A DNA stretch of 64,000 bases from Macropodus opercularis (lineage: Eukaryota > Chordata > Actinopteri > Anabantiformes > Osphronemidae), in contig CM061094.1 of the NCBI GenBank assembly GCA_030770545.1, positions 3,147,001-3,211,000 of the forward strand, in the 5' to 3' direction. Every line of letters begins with the position of its first letter. The first letter of the stretch is position 1. The notes under the pieces are model-generated. The model ran no database searches, was not told the origin of the DNA, and saw only the letters and a program-made list of their open reading frames with translations. Shown here one piece after another: positions 18,740 to 30,408 of this stretch. Both the position numbers and the translations under genes were made by a program.

Positions 18740-20286
18740 TAGATAAACATTTAAAAACTTTCTGCCGATGTAATTGTTGCATTTCACACAAAAAGTGCAT
18801 GTTTTACTGTCCTGTTGGGAGGGACAGACCTGGCATCCTCTCCGTTTCTTTACACCTGTATCCGCTGCATCCATTGCAGATTGGTAGGATGGCACAAACG
18901 TTTTAATGACAGTTGCAGCTGCTGGGGACCCAGCTGGCCTGACTCGCCTCTGGATCTTGGGATTGACAAGGCTTTTGTCCAGTTCCTCCTGGAAAAGCCG
19001 ACAGATTTCAGTCCACAGGGCAAAGGCATTGTAAGCAGACACATCCACAATGTTGTAGAAAATCACCAAGGGCCAACGGGCTGGTAGCTGCACGTTGCTG
19101 TGACTTTGTCTACATTGTCAACTCCTCCTTTGTTGAAGTTCTAGTCCAGGATCATTTGTTGCCTCTTGTCTTCTCTTGTGCTCAGAGATGCATCTGTGTG
19201 CATTGTGTTCATGACAAGAACATCTTTCTTTCATTGCTCTTTGGAAAGTGTGAAACAACTGTTGCAAATATTGAGGAATGCATATCTTACCTGCATCTTT
19301 AGAATTTCACTGGGAGGTTCTGGCTTATTTCTTCTGATTGTTCCCAACGTAGTCAGCTTTCTCTTCTGAAGTTCATCTCCAAGGCGGTACGATGTAAAGA
19401 AGTTGTCACAAGTGATGTTATGACCTTTCAGCCCTTCGCTCATCTCGAGCACCACACAGATCCCCTGATTTTTCTCAGAAGCTCCTCCAGGTAGCTCCAG
19501 GTAGCTCCAGGTAGCTCCAGGTAGCTCCAGGTAGCTCCAAGGCGCTCATCTACAGTAACGTGGGGGCCAGGGTTGTACAACAAAGGTAGGATGATTGCAC
19601 CTAGTTTGGTTTTTTTTCACGTCGACCAGCTCTGGTGTTGCGATTGTCAATCAGATCACACGAGATATCATGTGAAATGTCTCCAGAGACATTTTTGCCC
19701 GAAAGATTGGCCTTCCATTCTTTTCATTCCATAGACTTGCAGTTGCTTCCCCCTTTGACCTGAATACTCCAGCTAATAGCAGAATTCCAAAATAAGCATG
19801 CAAGTCAGTCTGATCCAGTGGCTTCCATCTCTCTTTAAATACACGCCTCCCCTCCAAGTTAGTCATGTCGAGTATAATCCTCTCTATCGGTGGGGATGTG
19901 AAGAGCTGAAATGCTGAGTGAATATCATCAACTTGTGTGACGGCAAAGCTTGTAGGACCAGGAGTCATTTTGATGATATTGGAAGATGGTCTGCCCTGGC
20001 TTAGGTGTGGTGATGTTGACCATTTTATATTACCATCTTTAGATGTCCATGTCCCCACTGTGGATGATGTCTGCTGCATTCTTTGGTTTTCATCTCACGT
20101 AGAGACGGCGGCAGATTCCTCCTCTGAATCCTCCTCATCGTAGGAAAACTGGCAGTCAGGATCATCAATAACATTGTCCTCCGTCTCTGAAAGACCCTCT
20201 GTCTCGGAAATCTCTTCTTCTTCATCACTATCCCAGTTAAAAATCTGTGATAAAACTTCTTCAGCTGTAAACCTTCTGGAGCTCAT
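18740..20286 (-). pseudogene. Broken piggyBac-like transposase (PGBD family), antisense in intron 1
   Basis: Read on the minus strand from an ATG at 20286, the fragments follow the piggyBac transposase order. They are an acidic N-terminus (MSSRRFTAEEVLSQIFNWDS, then a DEEEE run), 'LHAYFGILLLAGVFRSKGE' at about 19760-19810, a first catalytic Asp in 'PGPHVTVDERLG' at about 19541-19575, a second in 'ITCDNFFTSYRLGDEL' at about 19380-19415, a third in 'NKGGVDNVDKV' at about 19102-19135, 'NIVDVSAYNAFALW' just after, and a C-terminal Cys cluster (CxxC...CxxC) at about 18760-18850. Frameshifts and stops separate these pieces. The stretch between the first two Asp motifs is much too short and is replaced by a 10-bp tandem repeat. 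The element cannot encode an active enzyme. I could not find terminal repeats or flanking TTAA sites with confidence. Confidence 0.88.
19491..19540. repeat. 10-bp tandem repeat inside the piggyBac fossil
   Basis: Five consecutive copies of GTAGCTCCAG, the last slightly changed, between the remnants of the first and second catalytic motifs of the transposase pseudogene. It marks the site of a deletion or slippage in the old coding region. Confidence 0.9.
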
Positions 20287-22479
20287 TTTTGGTGTGTTTT
20301 TCAAAAAGATGACACACCTGGGTCTTTTGGTCTGAATGTCTATCTCAGAGACAATCAAAACATAAATAATTAGGCCAGTGATCTTGTGGCCATGATGCTG
20401 TAGGTACAGTATGTGCATGTGAAAGACAGAGGAAATTGATGATGGAGTGGTGTGTTGCGTGCGTGTCTGTTTATATTTGTGTATGAATACAGGAAGCAGA
20501 GGTGGTGTGTGCGTGTGTGTGTGCATCTATTTCTGCTACTGAAAGTGTGAGTCCTGAGTTCTTGTGATTGCTCAACTCTTCCTGTGCTGGAGCCTTCTTT
20601 TGCACCTCAGAATAAATGTCTGCTGGCTTGCGAGTGTGTGTGTGTGTGTGTTTGTGTATGGAGTGCACATGGCAATTAAAGTCTGTGTAGCCATTCGCAT
20701 ACTATATGTGTACACATGTCACAGCAGCCCAGGATGTCTCCCCAGTTCTGTTTATGCTAGACTGGCTGACCTACCCAGTGCCCCAGAGCTAGTCACATGA
20801 CTGCGTTAGCCAGTCGCACGGGACTCTCAGACAGAGCAGTACTGATGAGGCGTCACGCTGTCTTCTGCTTGCCTGCCTGCCTGTGTGTGTTTGTCTTAAT
20901 TACTGCATGACTGGATGCTTATTGCCTTGTTTTTTTTTTCTTCTTTCTTTTACCTTCTTGTGTTCATCTTTGTTTTAATGCTTCTCCACTGTCTTATCCA
21001 ATCCCAAAGGGCGTGCGTGTGCAATCCTTAACCAAATCCATCAGGTCAACTCCTCTTATACTTTGAGGTTGTTATTATGATGATATAGCAAGAAACAATT
21101 TGAGAAAGTGTTGTGTTGTCCTTCTTGAAATGCAATTGCTTTACCCATTTACTGGGTGAATGAGAATAATAAAATGTGTGTGTTGAATATTCTGAATATA
21201 AAACTGCAAAATATACTGTATGCTCACTGTTATATATGTTAACAGCAAATTTAATTTTAATGTGAGAATGTGCAGCAGAGTGGAGCATTTAATATATTAG
21301 ACATATGTTTCCCCACAGTCCAATGGATATTGAAAACTGGTGGCCAGACATAAGAATGCTAAATAATAATATTGTGGAAATCAATAAAACAGTGCAAATA
21401 TCTCAGAAATAACTAATTTTAAATCAATATGGAGTAAAGTGTTTAGTGCAGGAAATTAATCAGACCTATAAAAACTATGAATTACTGCATAACATCAGCA
21501 CAAGCATCACTAAGTGCTCACCTAACGGATAAGCTCTGTGCTTCCCACAGTGGTGCTGATGCCAGCATGTTAAAACCTCCCAGGGTGCAGAACAGAAGAA
21601 GGCAGCAGCCGAGCAGCGGAAACGATGCCAGATAATGCCAAATGCTGATATGAAGCAAAGCAATACAGGGCCGGTCTGCCAGGTAGATAGATACCCACAA
21701 AGCAACGAGAGATATCCCGGCATATCCCGAATGATCTGTCTTCTGTTATGCAACTGGTTTCCGTTACTCTCCAAGGCAATACCTTGCTGGTATATCCTCT
21801 TGAGTTACTTTCATTGTGCGTAACAAGGATGGGGTTATTTGAAAACGTGTCGGTGCTTCTGCTTTTTCCTCTTATTGTGCTATATTGTCATACAACCTTA
21901 GTTTTTACACGTGATACAAAAAAACCTCTGGAATTTATTTTTGCCACTGGATGACATGTTCATAGGGGTCTGTCACTATGTTTTACATTCAAGACTATAC
22001 TGAATGCATGATGTGATACAGTAGATGGGATGAATATGGTTACAATGTGTTCAGTTATTGTTTAGTTGAATTTGGATTACGTGGACTTTATCTCTGCAAT
22101 ACTTTGAACTTTTGAGCCCTATAATCCAATTCACCACGAGATGATATGGTGTCGTCCATCTGTCATGTTTGTTATGTCGGTGATCCGGTCGGTGAAAGGG
22201 AATTGCTTCCATTTGTCTAAGGATCCATGTGAAGATAAGAATAATTTCATATTTGTGTATGGGTTATTCAGCAGGGGGTAAATCTACTGCGCCCAGTGGC
22301 ATCTCGCATCAAACAGACAAAATGAAATAGTCACCTAGCCCTGCATGGATTTAATGAAACAGTCAAACAAAGAAAGTTAGAGGTCTACTTGTTTGGTTGT
22401 CAAAGAAAATGCACAGATTACTGACAGTGTTAAATGTCTATTTCTTAACTGAGACATACGAACAGCTGCTTCCTCTTGT

Positions 22480-23010
22480 CTTAACGGCGAGCATCTCTCG
22501 CAAAGCACGGTAGCAACCACCCATTTATTTAATTATGTCACACAGTTTTGCAATTACATAATTGCCCAGGCTGACGTTGCACTTGTTATTAAAAGAATGG
22601 TGATGGCACCAACTCGTTTTGTTTTTTGTTTTGTCATCATCTTTCAAATTTCTCCATAGCATTCTCCATGTTTTAGGTCGTGTCTATCTGTATAAAGCCT
22701 AGTAATCCTTGTCATTCCCCAGTGGCAATAATTTTAATATTATAGATTAATAAATAATTTTTGGGTGTTTTTATCGTTGAACTGTTGACTGTTGCCCTCA
22801 TATGCGATTTAATCCTGGCATTAAAAATAGCATCTAACGCAGCCTCTTACCATAATCTGGGTAAATGCAGGTCACTGATGCGACTATATGTTGGTCTTAA
22901 TCTGATTGTAGATGTTAGTGATCATATGCATTACTCTGCCTGTCAAACAATTGCTGTTTATTTATTGTACAGGCAAGTGTTAAAATCCCTCTCAGCGTAA
23001 TCTTCTTTCT
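22480..23010. promoter_or_regulatory. Candidate enhancer-like stretch in intron 1
   Basis: The stretch holds clustered motifs of the kind common in vertebrate developmental enhancers: TAAT-type homeodomain cores (for example 'TTTAATTATGTCACAC'), an octamer-like 'GATCATATGCATTA' and a forkhead-like 'TGTTTATTTATTG'. No repeat or coding explanation is apparent. AT-rich DNA gives such motifs by chance, so the call is tentative. Confidence 0.25.
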
Positions 23011-23203
23011 ATTAAATGGCACAAACTGATTTTGGGCTCTGTTCACTTTCAAAGTGGAAAACGTGTTGCGTGAAATTTGCTTTGTGTTTATTTTGCTGAC
23101 ATCATGTCATCGTTACAGTTGTATTTCAAGGTGATACATGACAGACAGAACAGACGTCACCTAAGCACAGAACACTCTGTTTCCTTCTTTATCTATGGTA
23201 ATG

Positions 23204-23243
23204 GTTACCCTGGTGACAGTATCCCTGTGGTTGCTAAGGAGAC
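23204..23243. promoter_or_regulatory. Tandem pair of X-box-like sites
   Basis: Two 14-mers lie 26 bp apart, start to start: GTTACCCTGGTGAC (23204-23217) and GTTGCTAAGGAGAC (23230-23243). Both have the 6+2+6 layout of RFX X-boxes, with one or two departures from the consensus. Paired sites are more suggestive than a single one, but binding is not shown. Confidence 0.35.
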
Positions 23244-26200
23244 CCAGCAGCAGAAGCAGCCCTGTTGTCAAGCAGAAAGGAGCTGTTGATTTACTGTTAC
23301 TTCAAATAGGTTTAGTGTCTTGCATTGTTTCTTTTCATCTGCTGAATGACCCGGCATTATTTCATTCTATTTTCATGTACCGTATAAGGTTGACAGTCAG
23401 TCTCTTTACTGCTGAAAAGTCTAATCTGGGATTCTCAGGTGATTAGCATCACTGTAAGACATTTCTTCTTATTTCCTCTTTGATTTGTAGACTATCGAAG
23501 GCTTGTTACAGAGTGTGTCCTGAAAGACATTGAACATAGATTATTGAAGAAAAGAACTAACTTGTTTACAATAAGTCTCGTCTGAAACCAGAAAAACAGA
23601 AGAAAGCAGAAGAATTGTTCTAATCTTGGCCACCGTCCATTACTACAATAGTGGATTATGATATTTCAGTTCTCATTCATGTGAGTCGAACATTACTTGA
23701 TCCTTTTTCAAATGAAATCTCAAGGTTTTAGTACTTTGATTCCACATAACTTGAAGTGAGGATGTTTTTGTTCTGTGATTTATTATTGATTAGAACATGT
23801 TACACAAGCTTCTACTTTTGTTTTCCTGTTCTGAGCTGCATGTGTAACCTTCTTCCTGTTTCCTGCAGATAACACTGACAATATTAATATTAATTTGGCT
23901 GAACCTGCAAATAGGTTTACCACAATGCTCCTTTAAATTGTACATAGAAAGTTCCAAAAAATGTGAGTATGTTCAAAAACCATTTTTGTTTTTGCATGTG
24001 CAGAAAATAAAAGTAACAATTCACGACATTAACCCTAAAAATGTTATTCTCTTTTATATTTACTGTGCAGCTAAAGTGATATTCTGCTGATAACGTTGTT
24101 GTCAGGCAGCTTTTCTAAAACCTTGGCATTTCTTGTTAGTATTAATGAGAAAACATGGCAGTTTTCCATATTCTACTCAGTACCCAGTTCAAAGCAGCAG
24201 CTTGAAACAGACAAATTTACACACAAATGCAACTGCTTTAAATAGGACTGAGTAAATTCTAAGAAAAAAAAAATCCTGTCTGAGGTTTTCAGTATAGAAT
24301 TTAATTAGTGATCCGCTTTGCACCGATTGGCTTTGCTACCTGCCCATTCACCCATTCAATAGTCCAACAAAACAGCTTCCTGTTCTCGCCTCCACACTGA
24401 CAGATGGATGCCTTGAATAGTTGCAGGAAACGGTTACATGTCTATCCTGTTGGATGGACTCGCTATGTTGGACAAAATCAACTGGCTTTGGACCATCCTC
24501 ACGCCCACTGAGTCTCATACCACATTGAGTATCTCAGTTTGGACTTGCTATTTGCACTCCCACTCTAACTGCAGTGCCTTATTTGAAATGGGTTAAAACA
24601 TTGTTAAAATATCATTAAAGCACACTGGCACTGACTGGCACAGTTCTTCATCTTTTACCTAGTCAGCGATTCTAAACACATTCTGTTAATGGTGTGACCT
24701 TTACTTGCTCAAAATGAAAAAATGGTGAGCTTTGCATAAGGTGACCTTTTAGAAATGACCTGGATTCAGAGCTCGTCACCAATAGCAGCAACTTACACAT
24801 AACAATTTAAGATCCAATGAGGTGTCACCATTGATTTAGATTATTCATAAAAGTAAACTAATAGTGCTAATTTGTTCATAACTTACAGGCTTTTTAAGGC
24901 AACTGCAGCATCTTTCTCTGTATTGTTGTCAATTTAACTTGAAAAGCCTGAAGGATCATATACTCTCCCTACTGCAGCTGTCATGTAGAACAATTCTGGC
25001 CAGTGCTTACTTACTGTTTTCACCAGCCTTGTTTAATGATTGCCACCAGTGAGCTAGTTGGCAGACTCCGTTACCCACACTCCCCCTAATCACTTCGTCT
25101 CCCGAGCTTCTCGGAGTTGAAGACCAGTTGGCTCCCGCTTCCTAACCACCTGTTCTGCTCACAGTCAGAATGGCTTCAGCTTTGCTTGGCCTATAGCTCA
25201 AAGTACACAACTCAGGGCTGAGGAGGGTCCATGGACATCAGCCATTATATTATCATGGACACCTGGGAACAGCTTATCGAACAGGTCAGAAAACGTCCAG
25301 TGACCTGGCAGACCTTTACAGGGTTGTGTTGGCATCAGTGGAGCCAGCTGGAAAGGCTCTATGGTCAATGTACAAATTAACAGTGGTCTAAAGCCTTGCA
25401 AACGGCCAATACTGCTTTGTGTAACGTTTCCCTGTGATGAGTCTCATAATCTGCTGTAAGCTGCACGTTCTAACACAGAAATGGGCAAAAACCCCCAAAA
25501 CAAAATGCTGTGTTTTGTCCAATTAAGCAGCCCAGTTCTTCTCTGATCCACGTTTATCCAGTTTTAATCCGCATTGTCTAGTCTTCAGTACCATCCTTCC
25601 ATCCATCCCTCCGTCCAACCTGTCCATATTTGTTCTCAGTGGAGGTTCTTCCTTCCTAGTGTTTTGTCAGAGGTCTGATGGTGGTCACATATGTTGCTCC
25701 CAGTCAGAGCAGGTGGATAACTGTTGGAGGAGACAACACAAACAAACACTTCTTTATTGATCCATCCATTCATTCAGTCCCTCCATTTATCCATTCATCT
25801 CTCCATTACTGCATTCAGAGACATTGATTGCTCATAGCTGTCAAGGTACAGCATTCATATACTATTCAAAGAGCAAATTGGCTATTAAGCTCAATTGTAA
25901 TTGTTATATTGATAATAATGGCCTTGTTTATATATATATATGCAGTATATGTTCATTGTTTCTTTTTTCAAAATGAGTTAAATGCGCATGGAACAGGAAT
26001 CTTTGTGCTCAGATGGTGCTCGCTGTCAGCATTTACCCCAGAGCCAGTCAAACACTGCTGCACTGCGTTCTAGATGACACGGGATGAGATGGAACAAAAA
26101 AGAAAGATGACTTTTCAGTTACGTTTAACAAGCTTGCTAGTCTCCCTGTGGTGCTCAAGCAATGGTCCCTGCCATTCCTTCTTTGTTGTTCTCCGCTCTC

Positions 26201-26919
26201 TCCAACCGTCTAACAGAGCTTTGGGTGCTAGCTGCAACACATGACATAGACCCTTGAGAGGCATTAATATAAACTCTTAATTGGCATTATGATATCATAA
26301 CCATAACCAGGAACAGCTTGCTCAGTGACAGTGGTGTGTGTTGGTATATTAGCAGGTGGCCATAAACAGAAGTTCTGTAAAGTCCCTTTTGCTCAGAATC
26401 ACAGCCTTCTAAATAATTAAGCCTCTTCTCAAGCTTTTCGTCCTGGAAAACAGAAGAAAGCTGACGTCAAACTGAAGCGATGTCAAAGCCTAATCCCTCT
26501 TCTGCAAAACAAAGGAAGCAGAATAAACAGTCAACCCAGTGATGTGTCCGGTGTTAATCACCTTTCAGTTTCACCAGGGCAAAGTGCCTTCGGGAGCGAA
26601 TGTGTTAGCTGGGAAAATCTCTTCAGGGTTGGTTGAAGCTACAGAGGAGATGAGGAGAGTTCACAGAACGGAGATACAAGCTGTTCTTTGAGTGGATGTT
26701 CCCTTGACTGTGTTGTTTTTATGCTTCCAAATGTAAAAACAAAATCGACAGACTTACTTACACGTAACTCACACCAAAGTTGTGCTAGAAATACAATTCA
26801 GCCTGAGCTATGAGCTGAGCCTGAGTGTATGTGTTTGTTCTAAGAACAAAAAGTCCATAAACTAGCATTACTAGCTACCTCAAAGAGCAGATTAGTATCT
26901 ATGAAATCACAGCCGATTA

Positions 26920-26920
<1 letters not shown>

Positions 26921-26952
<32 letters not shown>
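26921..26952. repeat. (TG)n microsatellite
   Basis: A pure TG dinucleotide run. A second, shorter run lies at about 27166-27188. Confidence 0.95.
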
Positions 26953-26955
<3 letters not shown>

Positions 26956-27345
26956 CTGCATGTTTATGTCCTAATTTATGCACTCTGGAACATCGAAATT
27001 AATCCCCTATGCTTTATCCTCTAAAAACATAAGCGACCTACTTCAAATATTACTATTTTTCAGACATTTTTTTGAAATCCCTCTGGAAAAGGGGTGTGTA
27101 GGTTCACAGAGTGGTCTTACATCTCCTGACAGTTGAGGTGGCATTTTGTGGACTAATGATTGCAGTTGTGTGTGTGTGTGTGTGTGTGCATGTGTTTTTT
27201 TTTGAGAGGGCACATGATGGATGAGTTTTTGTCATTGCCGGGCCTGTGGGATCAGTGAGTCACTATCTTACTTCTTGCCTGAAACTCCTAATGAAACACT
27301 TTCTACTTTTTTGTCTTCCTTCCATTGTCTTTCTCTTTGCTACAG

Positions 27346-28080
27346 CTGAAAGAGGTCATCGTGAATCAGTGAGACTGCCTGTCTTGCCTCTTGACCCTGC
27401 CGTGTCCTCCAACCTTTCAGCCACTCCTAGAACTGGAGAGGACAGACCCGCGGCTGAGGACAAAGAAGTCATGGATGTGACTGATGCTCGTCCTCCACTG
27501 TGGCCTGATGGGAAAGTGTTTGCTGAGTCCAGAACAGCAGTTTGGACTGAAACAGAAGCTGGAGTGCGCAGGGGAGCAGGTGGCAAAGTCTTTGCCGAAG
27601 CTGGGATTGTGACCGGAACCAGTACTTGGGCTGAAGTTGGGGCTGAATGGAGGCCTGTAGAAAGACAAGGGGGTGACCTGCCAAGCATGCCCAGGGAAGC
27701 AGTAGGTTGGCTGGGGCAGGAGAAGCTGCAGACACAAGGAGAGGGCAGAAGAGACCAGACGGCCTTCTCATCCGTCCTCAGCATGCTGGCAGAGACCGCA
27801 GAACTGCAGGGACCAGCGGTGGGAAAACCTTTAGGGCTGCTGTCTAAAGCTGCTTGGGCCAAAAGCTCCTCTTCATTGTCATCGAAGGCCTCCTCCTCTG
27901 CTTCGTCCTCTACGACTAAAGCCTCCTCTTTGCCTTCCTCCTCCTTGACAACAAAAGCATCCTCTTTGCCTTCCTCCTCCTCTCTAGCCAGTAACAGAGA
28001 TAGTCAGACGCCAGGATCAGATGTCTCTCTGATTGCCAACAACAGCAGCTCCTCCAACAGCAACAGCAGCTCCAGTCTGG
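27346..28080 (+). CDS. kiaa1549l: KIAA1549L-like exon 2: Ser-rich ectodomain
   Basis: Acceptor TTTGCTACAG precedes 27346, and donor GTATTG begins at 28081. The exon is 735 nt, phase 1 on both sides, and encodes about residues 88-332. The sequence is low in Cys and rich in Ser, Glu and Ala. It has an internal near-repeat in which 'GKVFAESRTAVWTETEAG' is echoed by 'GKVFAEAGIVTGTSTWAEVG'. A later run repeats 'TKASSLPSSS' twice within poly-Ser, and two Asn-Ser-Ser-type sequons follow near the end. It corresponds to the fast-evolving, probably O-glycosylated extracellular stalk of the family, which shows little direct similarity between species. The phase link to exons 1 and 3 is what supports it. 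The donor is not a strong consensus. Confidence 0.75.
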
Positions 28081-28874
28081 GTATTGTGCTGTATTTCTTG
28101 TTTTTACAGACAGGATGGGTTAGTTCATCAAAGGACCACACATAGAGATAGACAGTCATTCATATTCACACATACAATTTAGAGCCTCCTTCCTCCTTAT
28201 TATTAAATGTGCTTGCAACAATTATTTAAGCCAACAAAGTCATGGCCTACAGTAGAAATATTGCTTTTTCCTTTAAAACTCTACTAAGATTAACAACACA
28301 ACCGTCAACATCTTTGTGAGCCAAATGGATTAATTGGGAAAAAGGGCTCGGTTAACCATTAACTAACCCCTTCTGTCAACTCCCGGCCTCCCTACTTCCT
28401 GTCACACCACTATCACAATTACATAATCTTTACTGTAATTCCTCCACGTATTTTATCTTCCGACAGAAAAATGGCCAGAGCTCACATAGCTCGTAATCCA
28501 CTACCGCTCAGTCTGGAAGGATTGAGCGCCTCGCTCGCTCGTTCACTCCCAGGCTGCTTTACATCTCTCATCACCATGAACACATATCAGCATTTTGATT
28601 TAGATGAATTAAATGAACCCTTGGAATTTAAATGCTTCCCTTGTTTGAACAATGAAATTGGATTTTTGTCTCCTATGTAAAACAGAAACCGCTGTGCACT
28701 TTATCTTATCTTCAAACTGAACTGAGAAAAAACCTGCTCATCTTCCCATCATATTATAGTCCTCTCTTAGAATATGAACTTATCTCATTTTATATAAACT
28801 AAAGCGGAAAGCTATATGTAACAATAGTATAGTATAGTATAGTTTTTTTAACACCAAATGTTTCCTTCTTGTAG
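28081..28874 (+). other. Intron 2
   Basis: 794 bp, ending with TTCCTTCTTGTAG. No feature is recognised beyond an AGTAT micro-repeat near 28827-28841. Confidence 0.6.
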
Positions 28875-29693
28875 AGGAGTCCATGAGCAGCCTCCCAGCT
28901 TGGGACCTCCCCACTGTCCCTGAGTCGCTCCTGTCTACAGTCGGCGACCATGACATCACACTGCCCGCCAATGTCACCAGCCCTTTCTCTACTCACCAGT
29001 GGAACACCACCACGCCTGTGCGCACCAGAACCACCTCACGGAACACAACCACATCGCCGACGATCGTAAACACGTCCGCATCACCCACCACGTCAACTTT
29101 ACCATCGTCCACTGCAGCGAGAGCACAAACACTACCCGAACCCACTACGGCTTCAACGAACGCAAGCCAGGACACTGTGACCAACGGCACCTTTCGTCCG
29201 ACGTCAGTAACCGTGACGACGTCCTCAGTGACCACTCCTACTGTGACTGCGGATGAAGAAGTGACGATGCAGGCGCTGATCACTGGGCGTGCTGTAACGT
29301 CACCGCTGAATACCACTGCCGCTCCAACCACACAGCAAATGACGAGCCTCAAACCGACCACAGAGGCTGAGACGGCACCTGTGACCCCTACAAGCACACC
29401 TGCCCCTACCACCACCACCACCACCACCACCACCACTACGACTACTACGACTACTCCCCCAGTCCCCAGCACCACCACTACCCCTGCACCCTCTACTACC
29501 ACTACACCTGTAACTACTACTGCTGCCCCTACTACCACCACTACTACTACAACAACTAAGGTAGCAGACACCACTGTGTTCATCCCAGCCCAAACTACGC
29601 CTCCTACTACGACCACAGAGTCTCCATCTAGCACCACTACAGAGGAAATCCCTCTACTATGCAACGTGACTGAGAAGTACTGGGTCAGAACAG
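28875..29693 (+). CDS. kiaa1549l: KIAA1549L-like exon 3: Thr-rich mucin-like region and start of SEA-like module 1
   Basis: 819 nt, phase 1 on both sides, encoding about residues 333-605. After a short 'PAWDLPTVPESLL' segment the sequence is dominated by Thr, Pro and Ser, with several N-glycosylation sequons (for example NVTS, NTTT, NASQ, NGTF, NTTA). Poly-Thr runs at 29410-29450 and 29530-29555 come from ACC/ACT trinucleotide repeats. This is the composition of a heavily O-glycosylated mucin-like stalk. The last residues, 'LCNVTEKYWVRTG', form the first strand of the first SEA-like module and echo 'KNYWVITG' in exon 8. The donor is GTAGGA. Confidence 0.85.
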
Positions 29694-30292
29694 GTAGGAT
29701 AAATTATTATTTTTTTGTTATTCTCACAGGATGGACAGCAGGCATCAGCTCCAGCATGCCTGCCGTCCTTATGAGCACTAAACAGAAGATGAATGATAAT
29801 GGTTAAACTGGAATAAATTCAGATACTGGGTATGTGGAACAGATGAGGTGCATTCCCGTTACAGACCCAGGCCTGAGGTACTGGACTGTCTGTCCCTTAT
29901 CAAATAACCTACAACATGGCCATTGTTCTGGTATTACACCACAAAGTAATGATGAATATACTTGAAATGCCATTTCAGAGGCTTAGGCACAATGTACCAA
30001 TTATGTGACCCAGATGTAATTACATGCACACAAATTAATTAAAACTTGCACAAAAGCCAGGGCAGATTTTCCTCGGGCGGGAACGCTTAGATGAATAAGC
30101 AGCTGGAGACTGTAGCCTTTGCTTACATTTACCAGAGGTGGTGTGGTATTACCAAGGGGTCGGCAGCCGCTTCCCACAGTCACCAAAACAAAATGGAATC
30201 ACACTCTTGTGATTGTGTGTGCTGCTTAATAAAGTCAAAGGCTATAGTGTTAAACTAACTAAACTGGTTGCTAACATGCCTTCTCTTTGCAG
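29694..30292 (+). other. Intron 3
   Basis: 599 bp, ending with TTCTCTTTGCAG. No other feature seen. Confidence 0.7.
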
Positions 30293-30408
30293 TTTTGTCC
30301 ATTGAGCTGCGGAGGAACCACATGGACCTGATCCTCAAACAGAATCTCTTTAAAGGGCTGAACCACGCCCTGCAGAGAGCCTTGAATGACTCCAATGCCT
30401 ACGCACAG
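30293..30408 (+). CDS. kiaa1549l: KIAA1549L-like exon 4: SEA-like module 1, first half
   Basis: 116 nt, phase 1 in and phase 0 out, with donor GTCAGT. It encodes about residues 606-644, a strand 'VLSIELRR' followed by an amphipathic helix around 'LFKGLNHALQRALND'. This is the strand-helix half of a SEA-type (ferredoxin-like) fold, and it pairs with exon 5. Confidence 0.85.

Larger units (their letters stand above)
20287..27345 (+). other. Intron 1, last part
   Basis: Contains short GT-rich runs (20508-20524, 20633-20652), (GT)n at 26921-26952 and at about 27166-27188, a pair of X-box-like sites at 23204-23243, and a stretch at about 22480-23010 that looks like possible conserved noncoding DNA. 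A consensus acceptor (TTTGCTACAG) ends it. No gene is recognised. Confidence 0.5.

Noticed and set aside
20095..20526. Acidic minus-strand frame as a separate gene
   Set aside because: Its C-terminal half is the N-terminus of the piggyBac transposase fossil. The upstream His-Thr run is CA-repeat translation.
25198..25401. Minus-strand 67-codon frame as a retroelement remnant
   Set aside because: No motif of reverse transcriptase, integrase or capsid can be seen.
27356..27862. Minus-strand open frames over exon 2
   Set aside because: They are complementary to a supported exon, with no domain features.
28993..29664. Minus-strand open frame of 223 codons rich in Val and Gly
   Set aside because: It is the mirror image of the Thr-rich coding repeat (ACC/ACT read as GGT/AGT) and has no splice or domain support. 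The plus strand links in phase with neighbouring exons.
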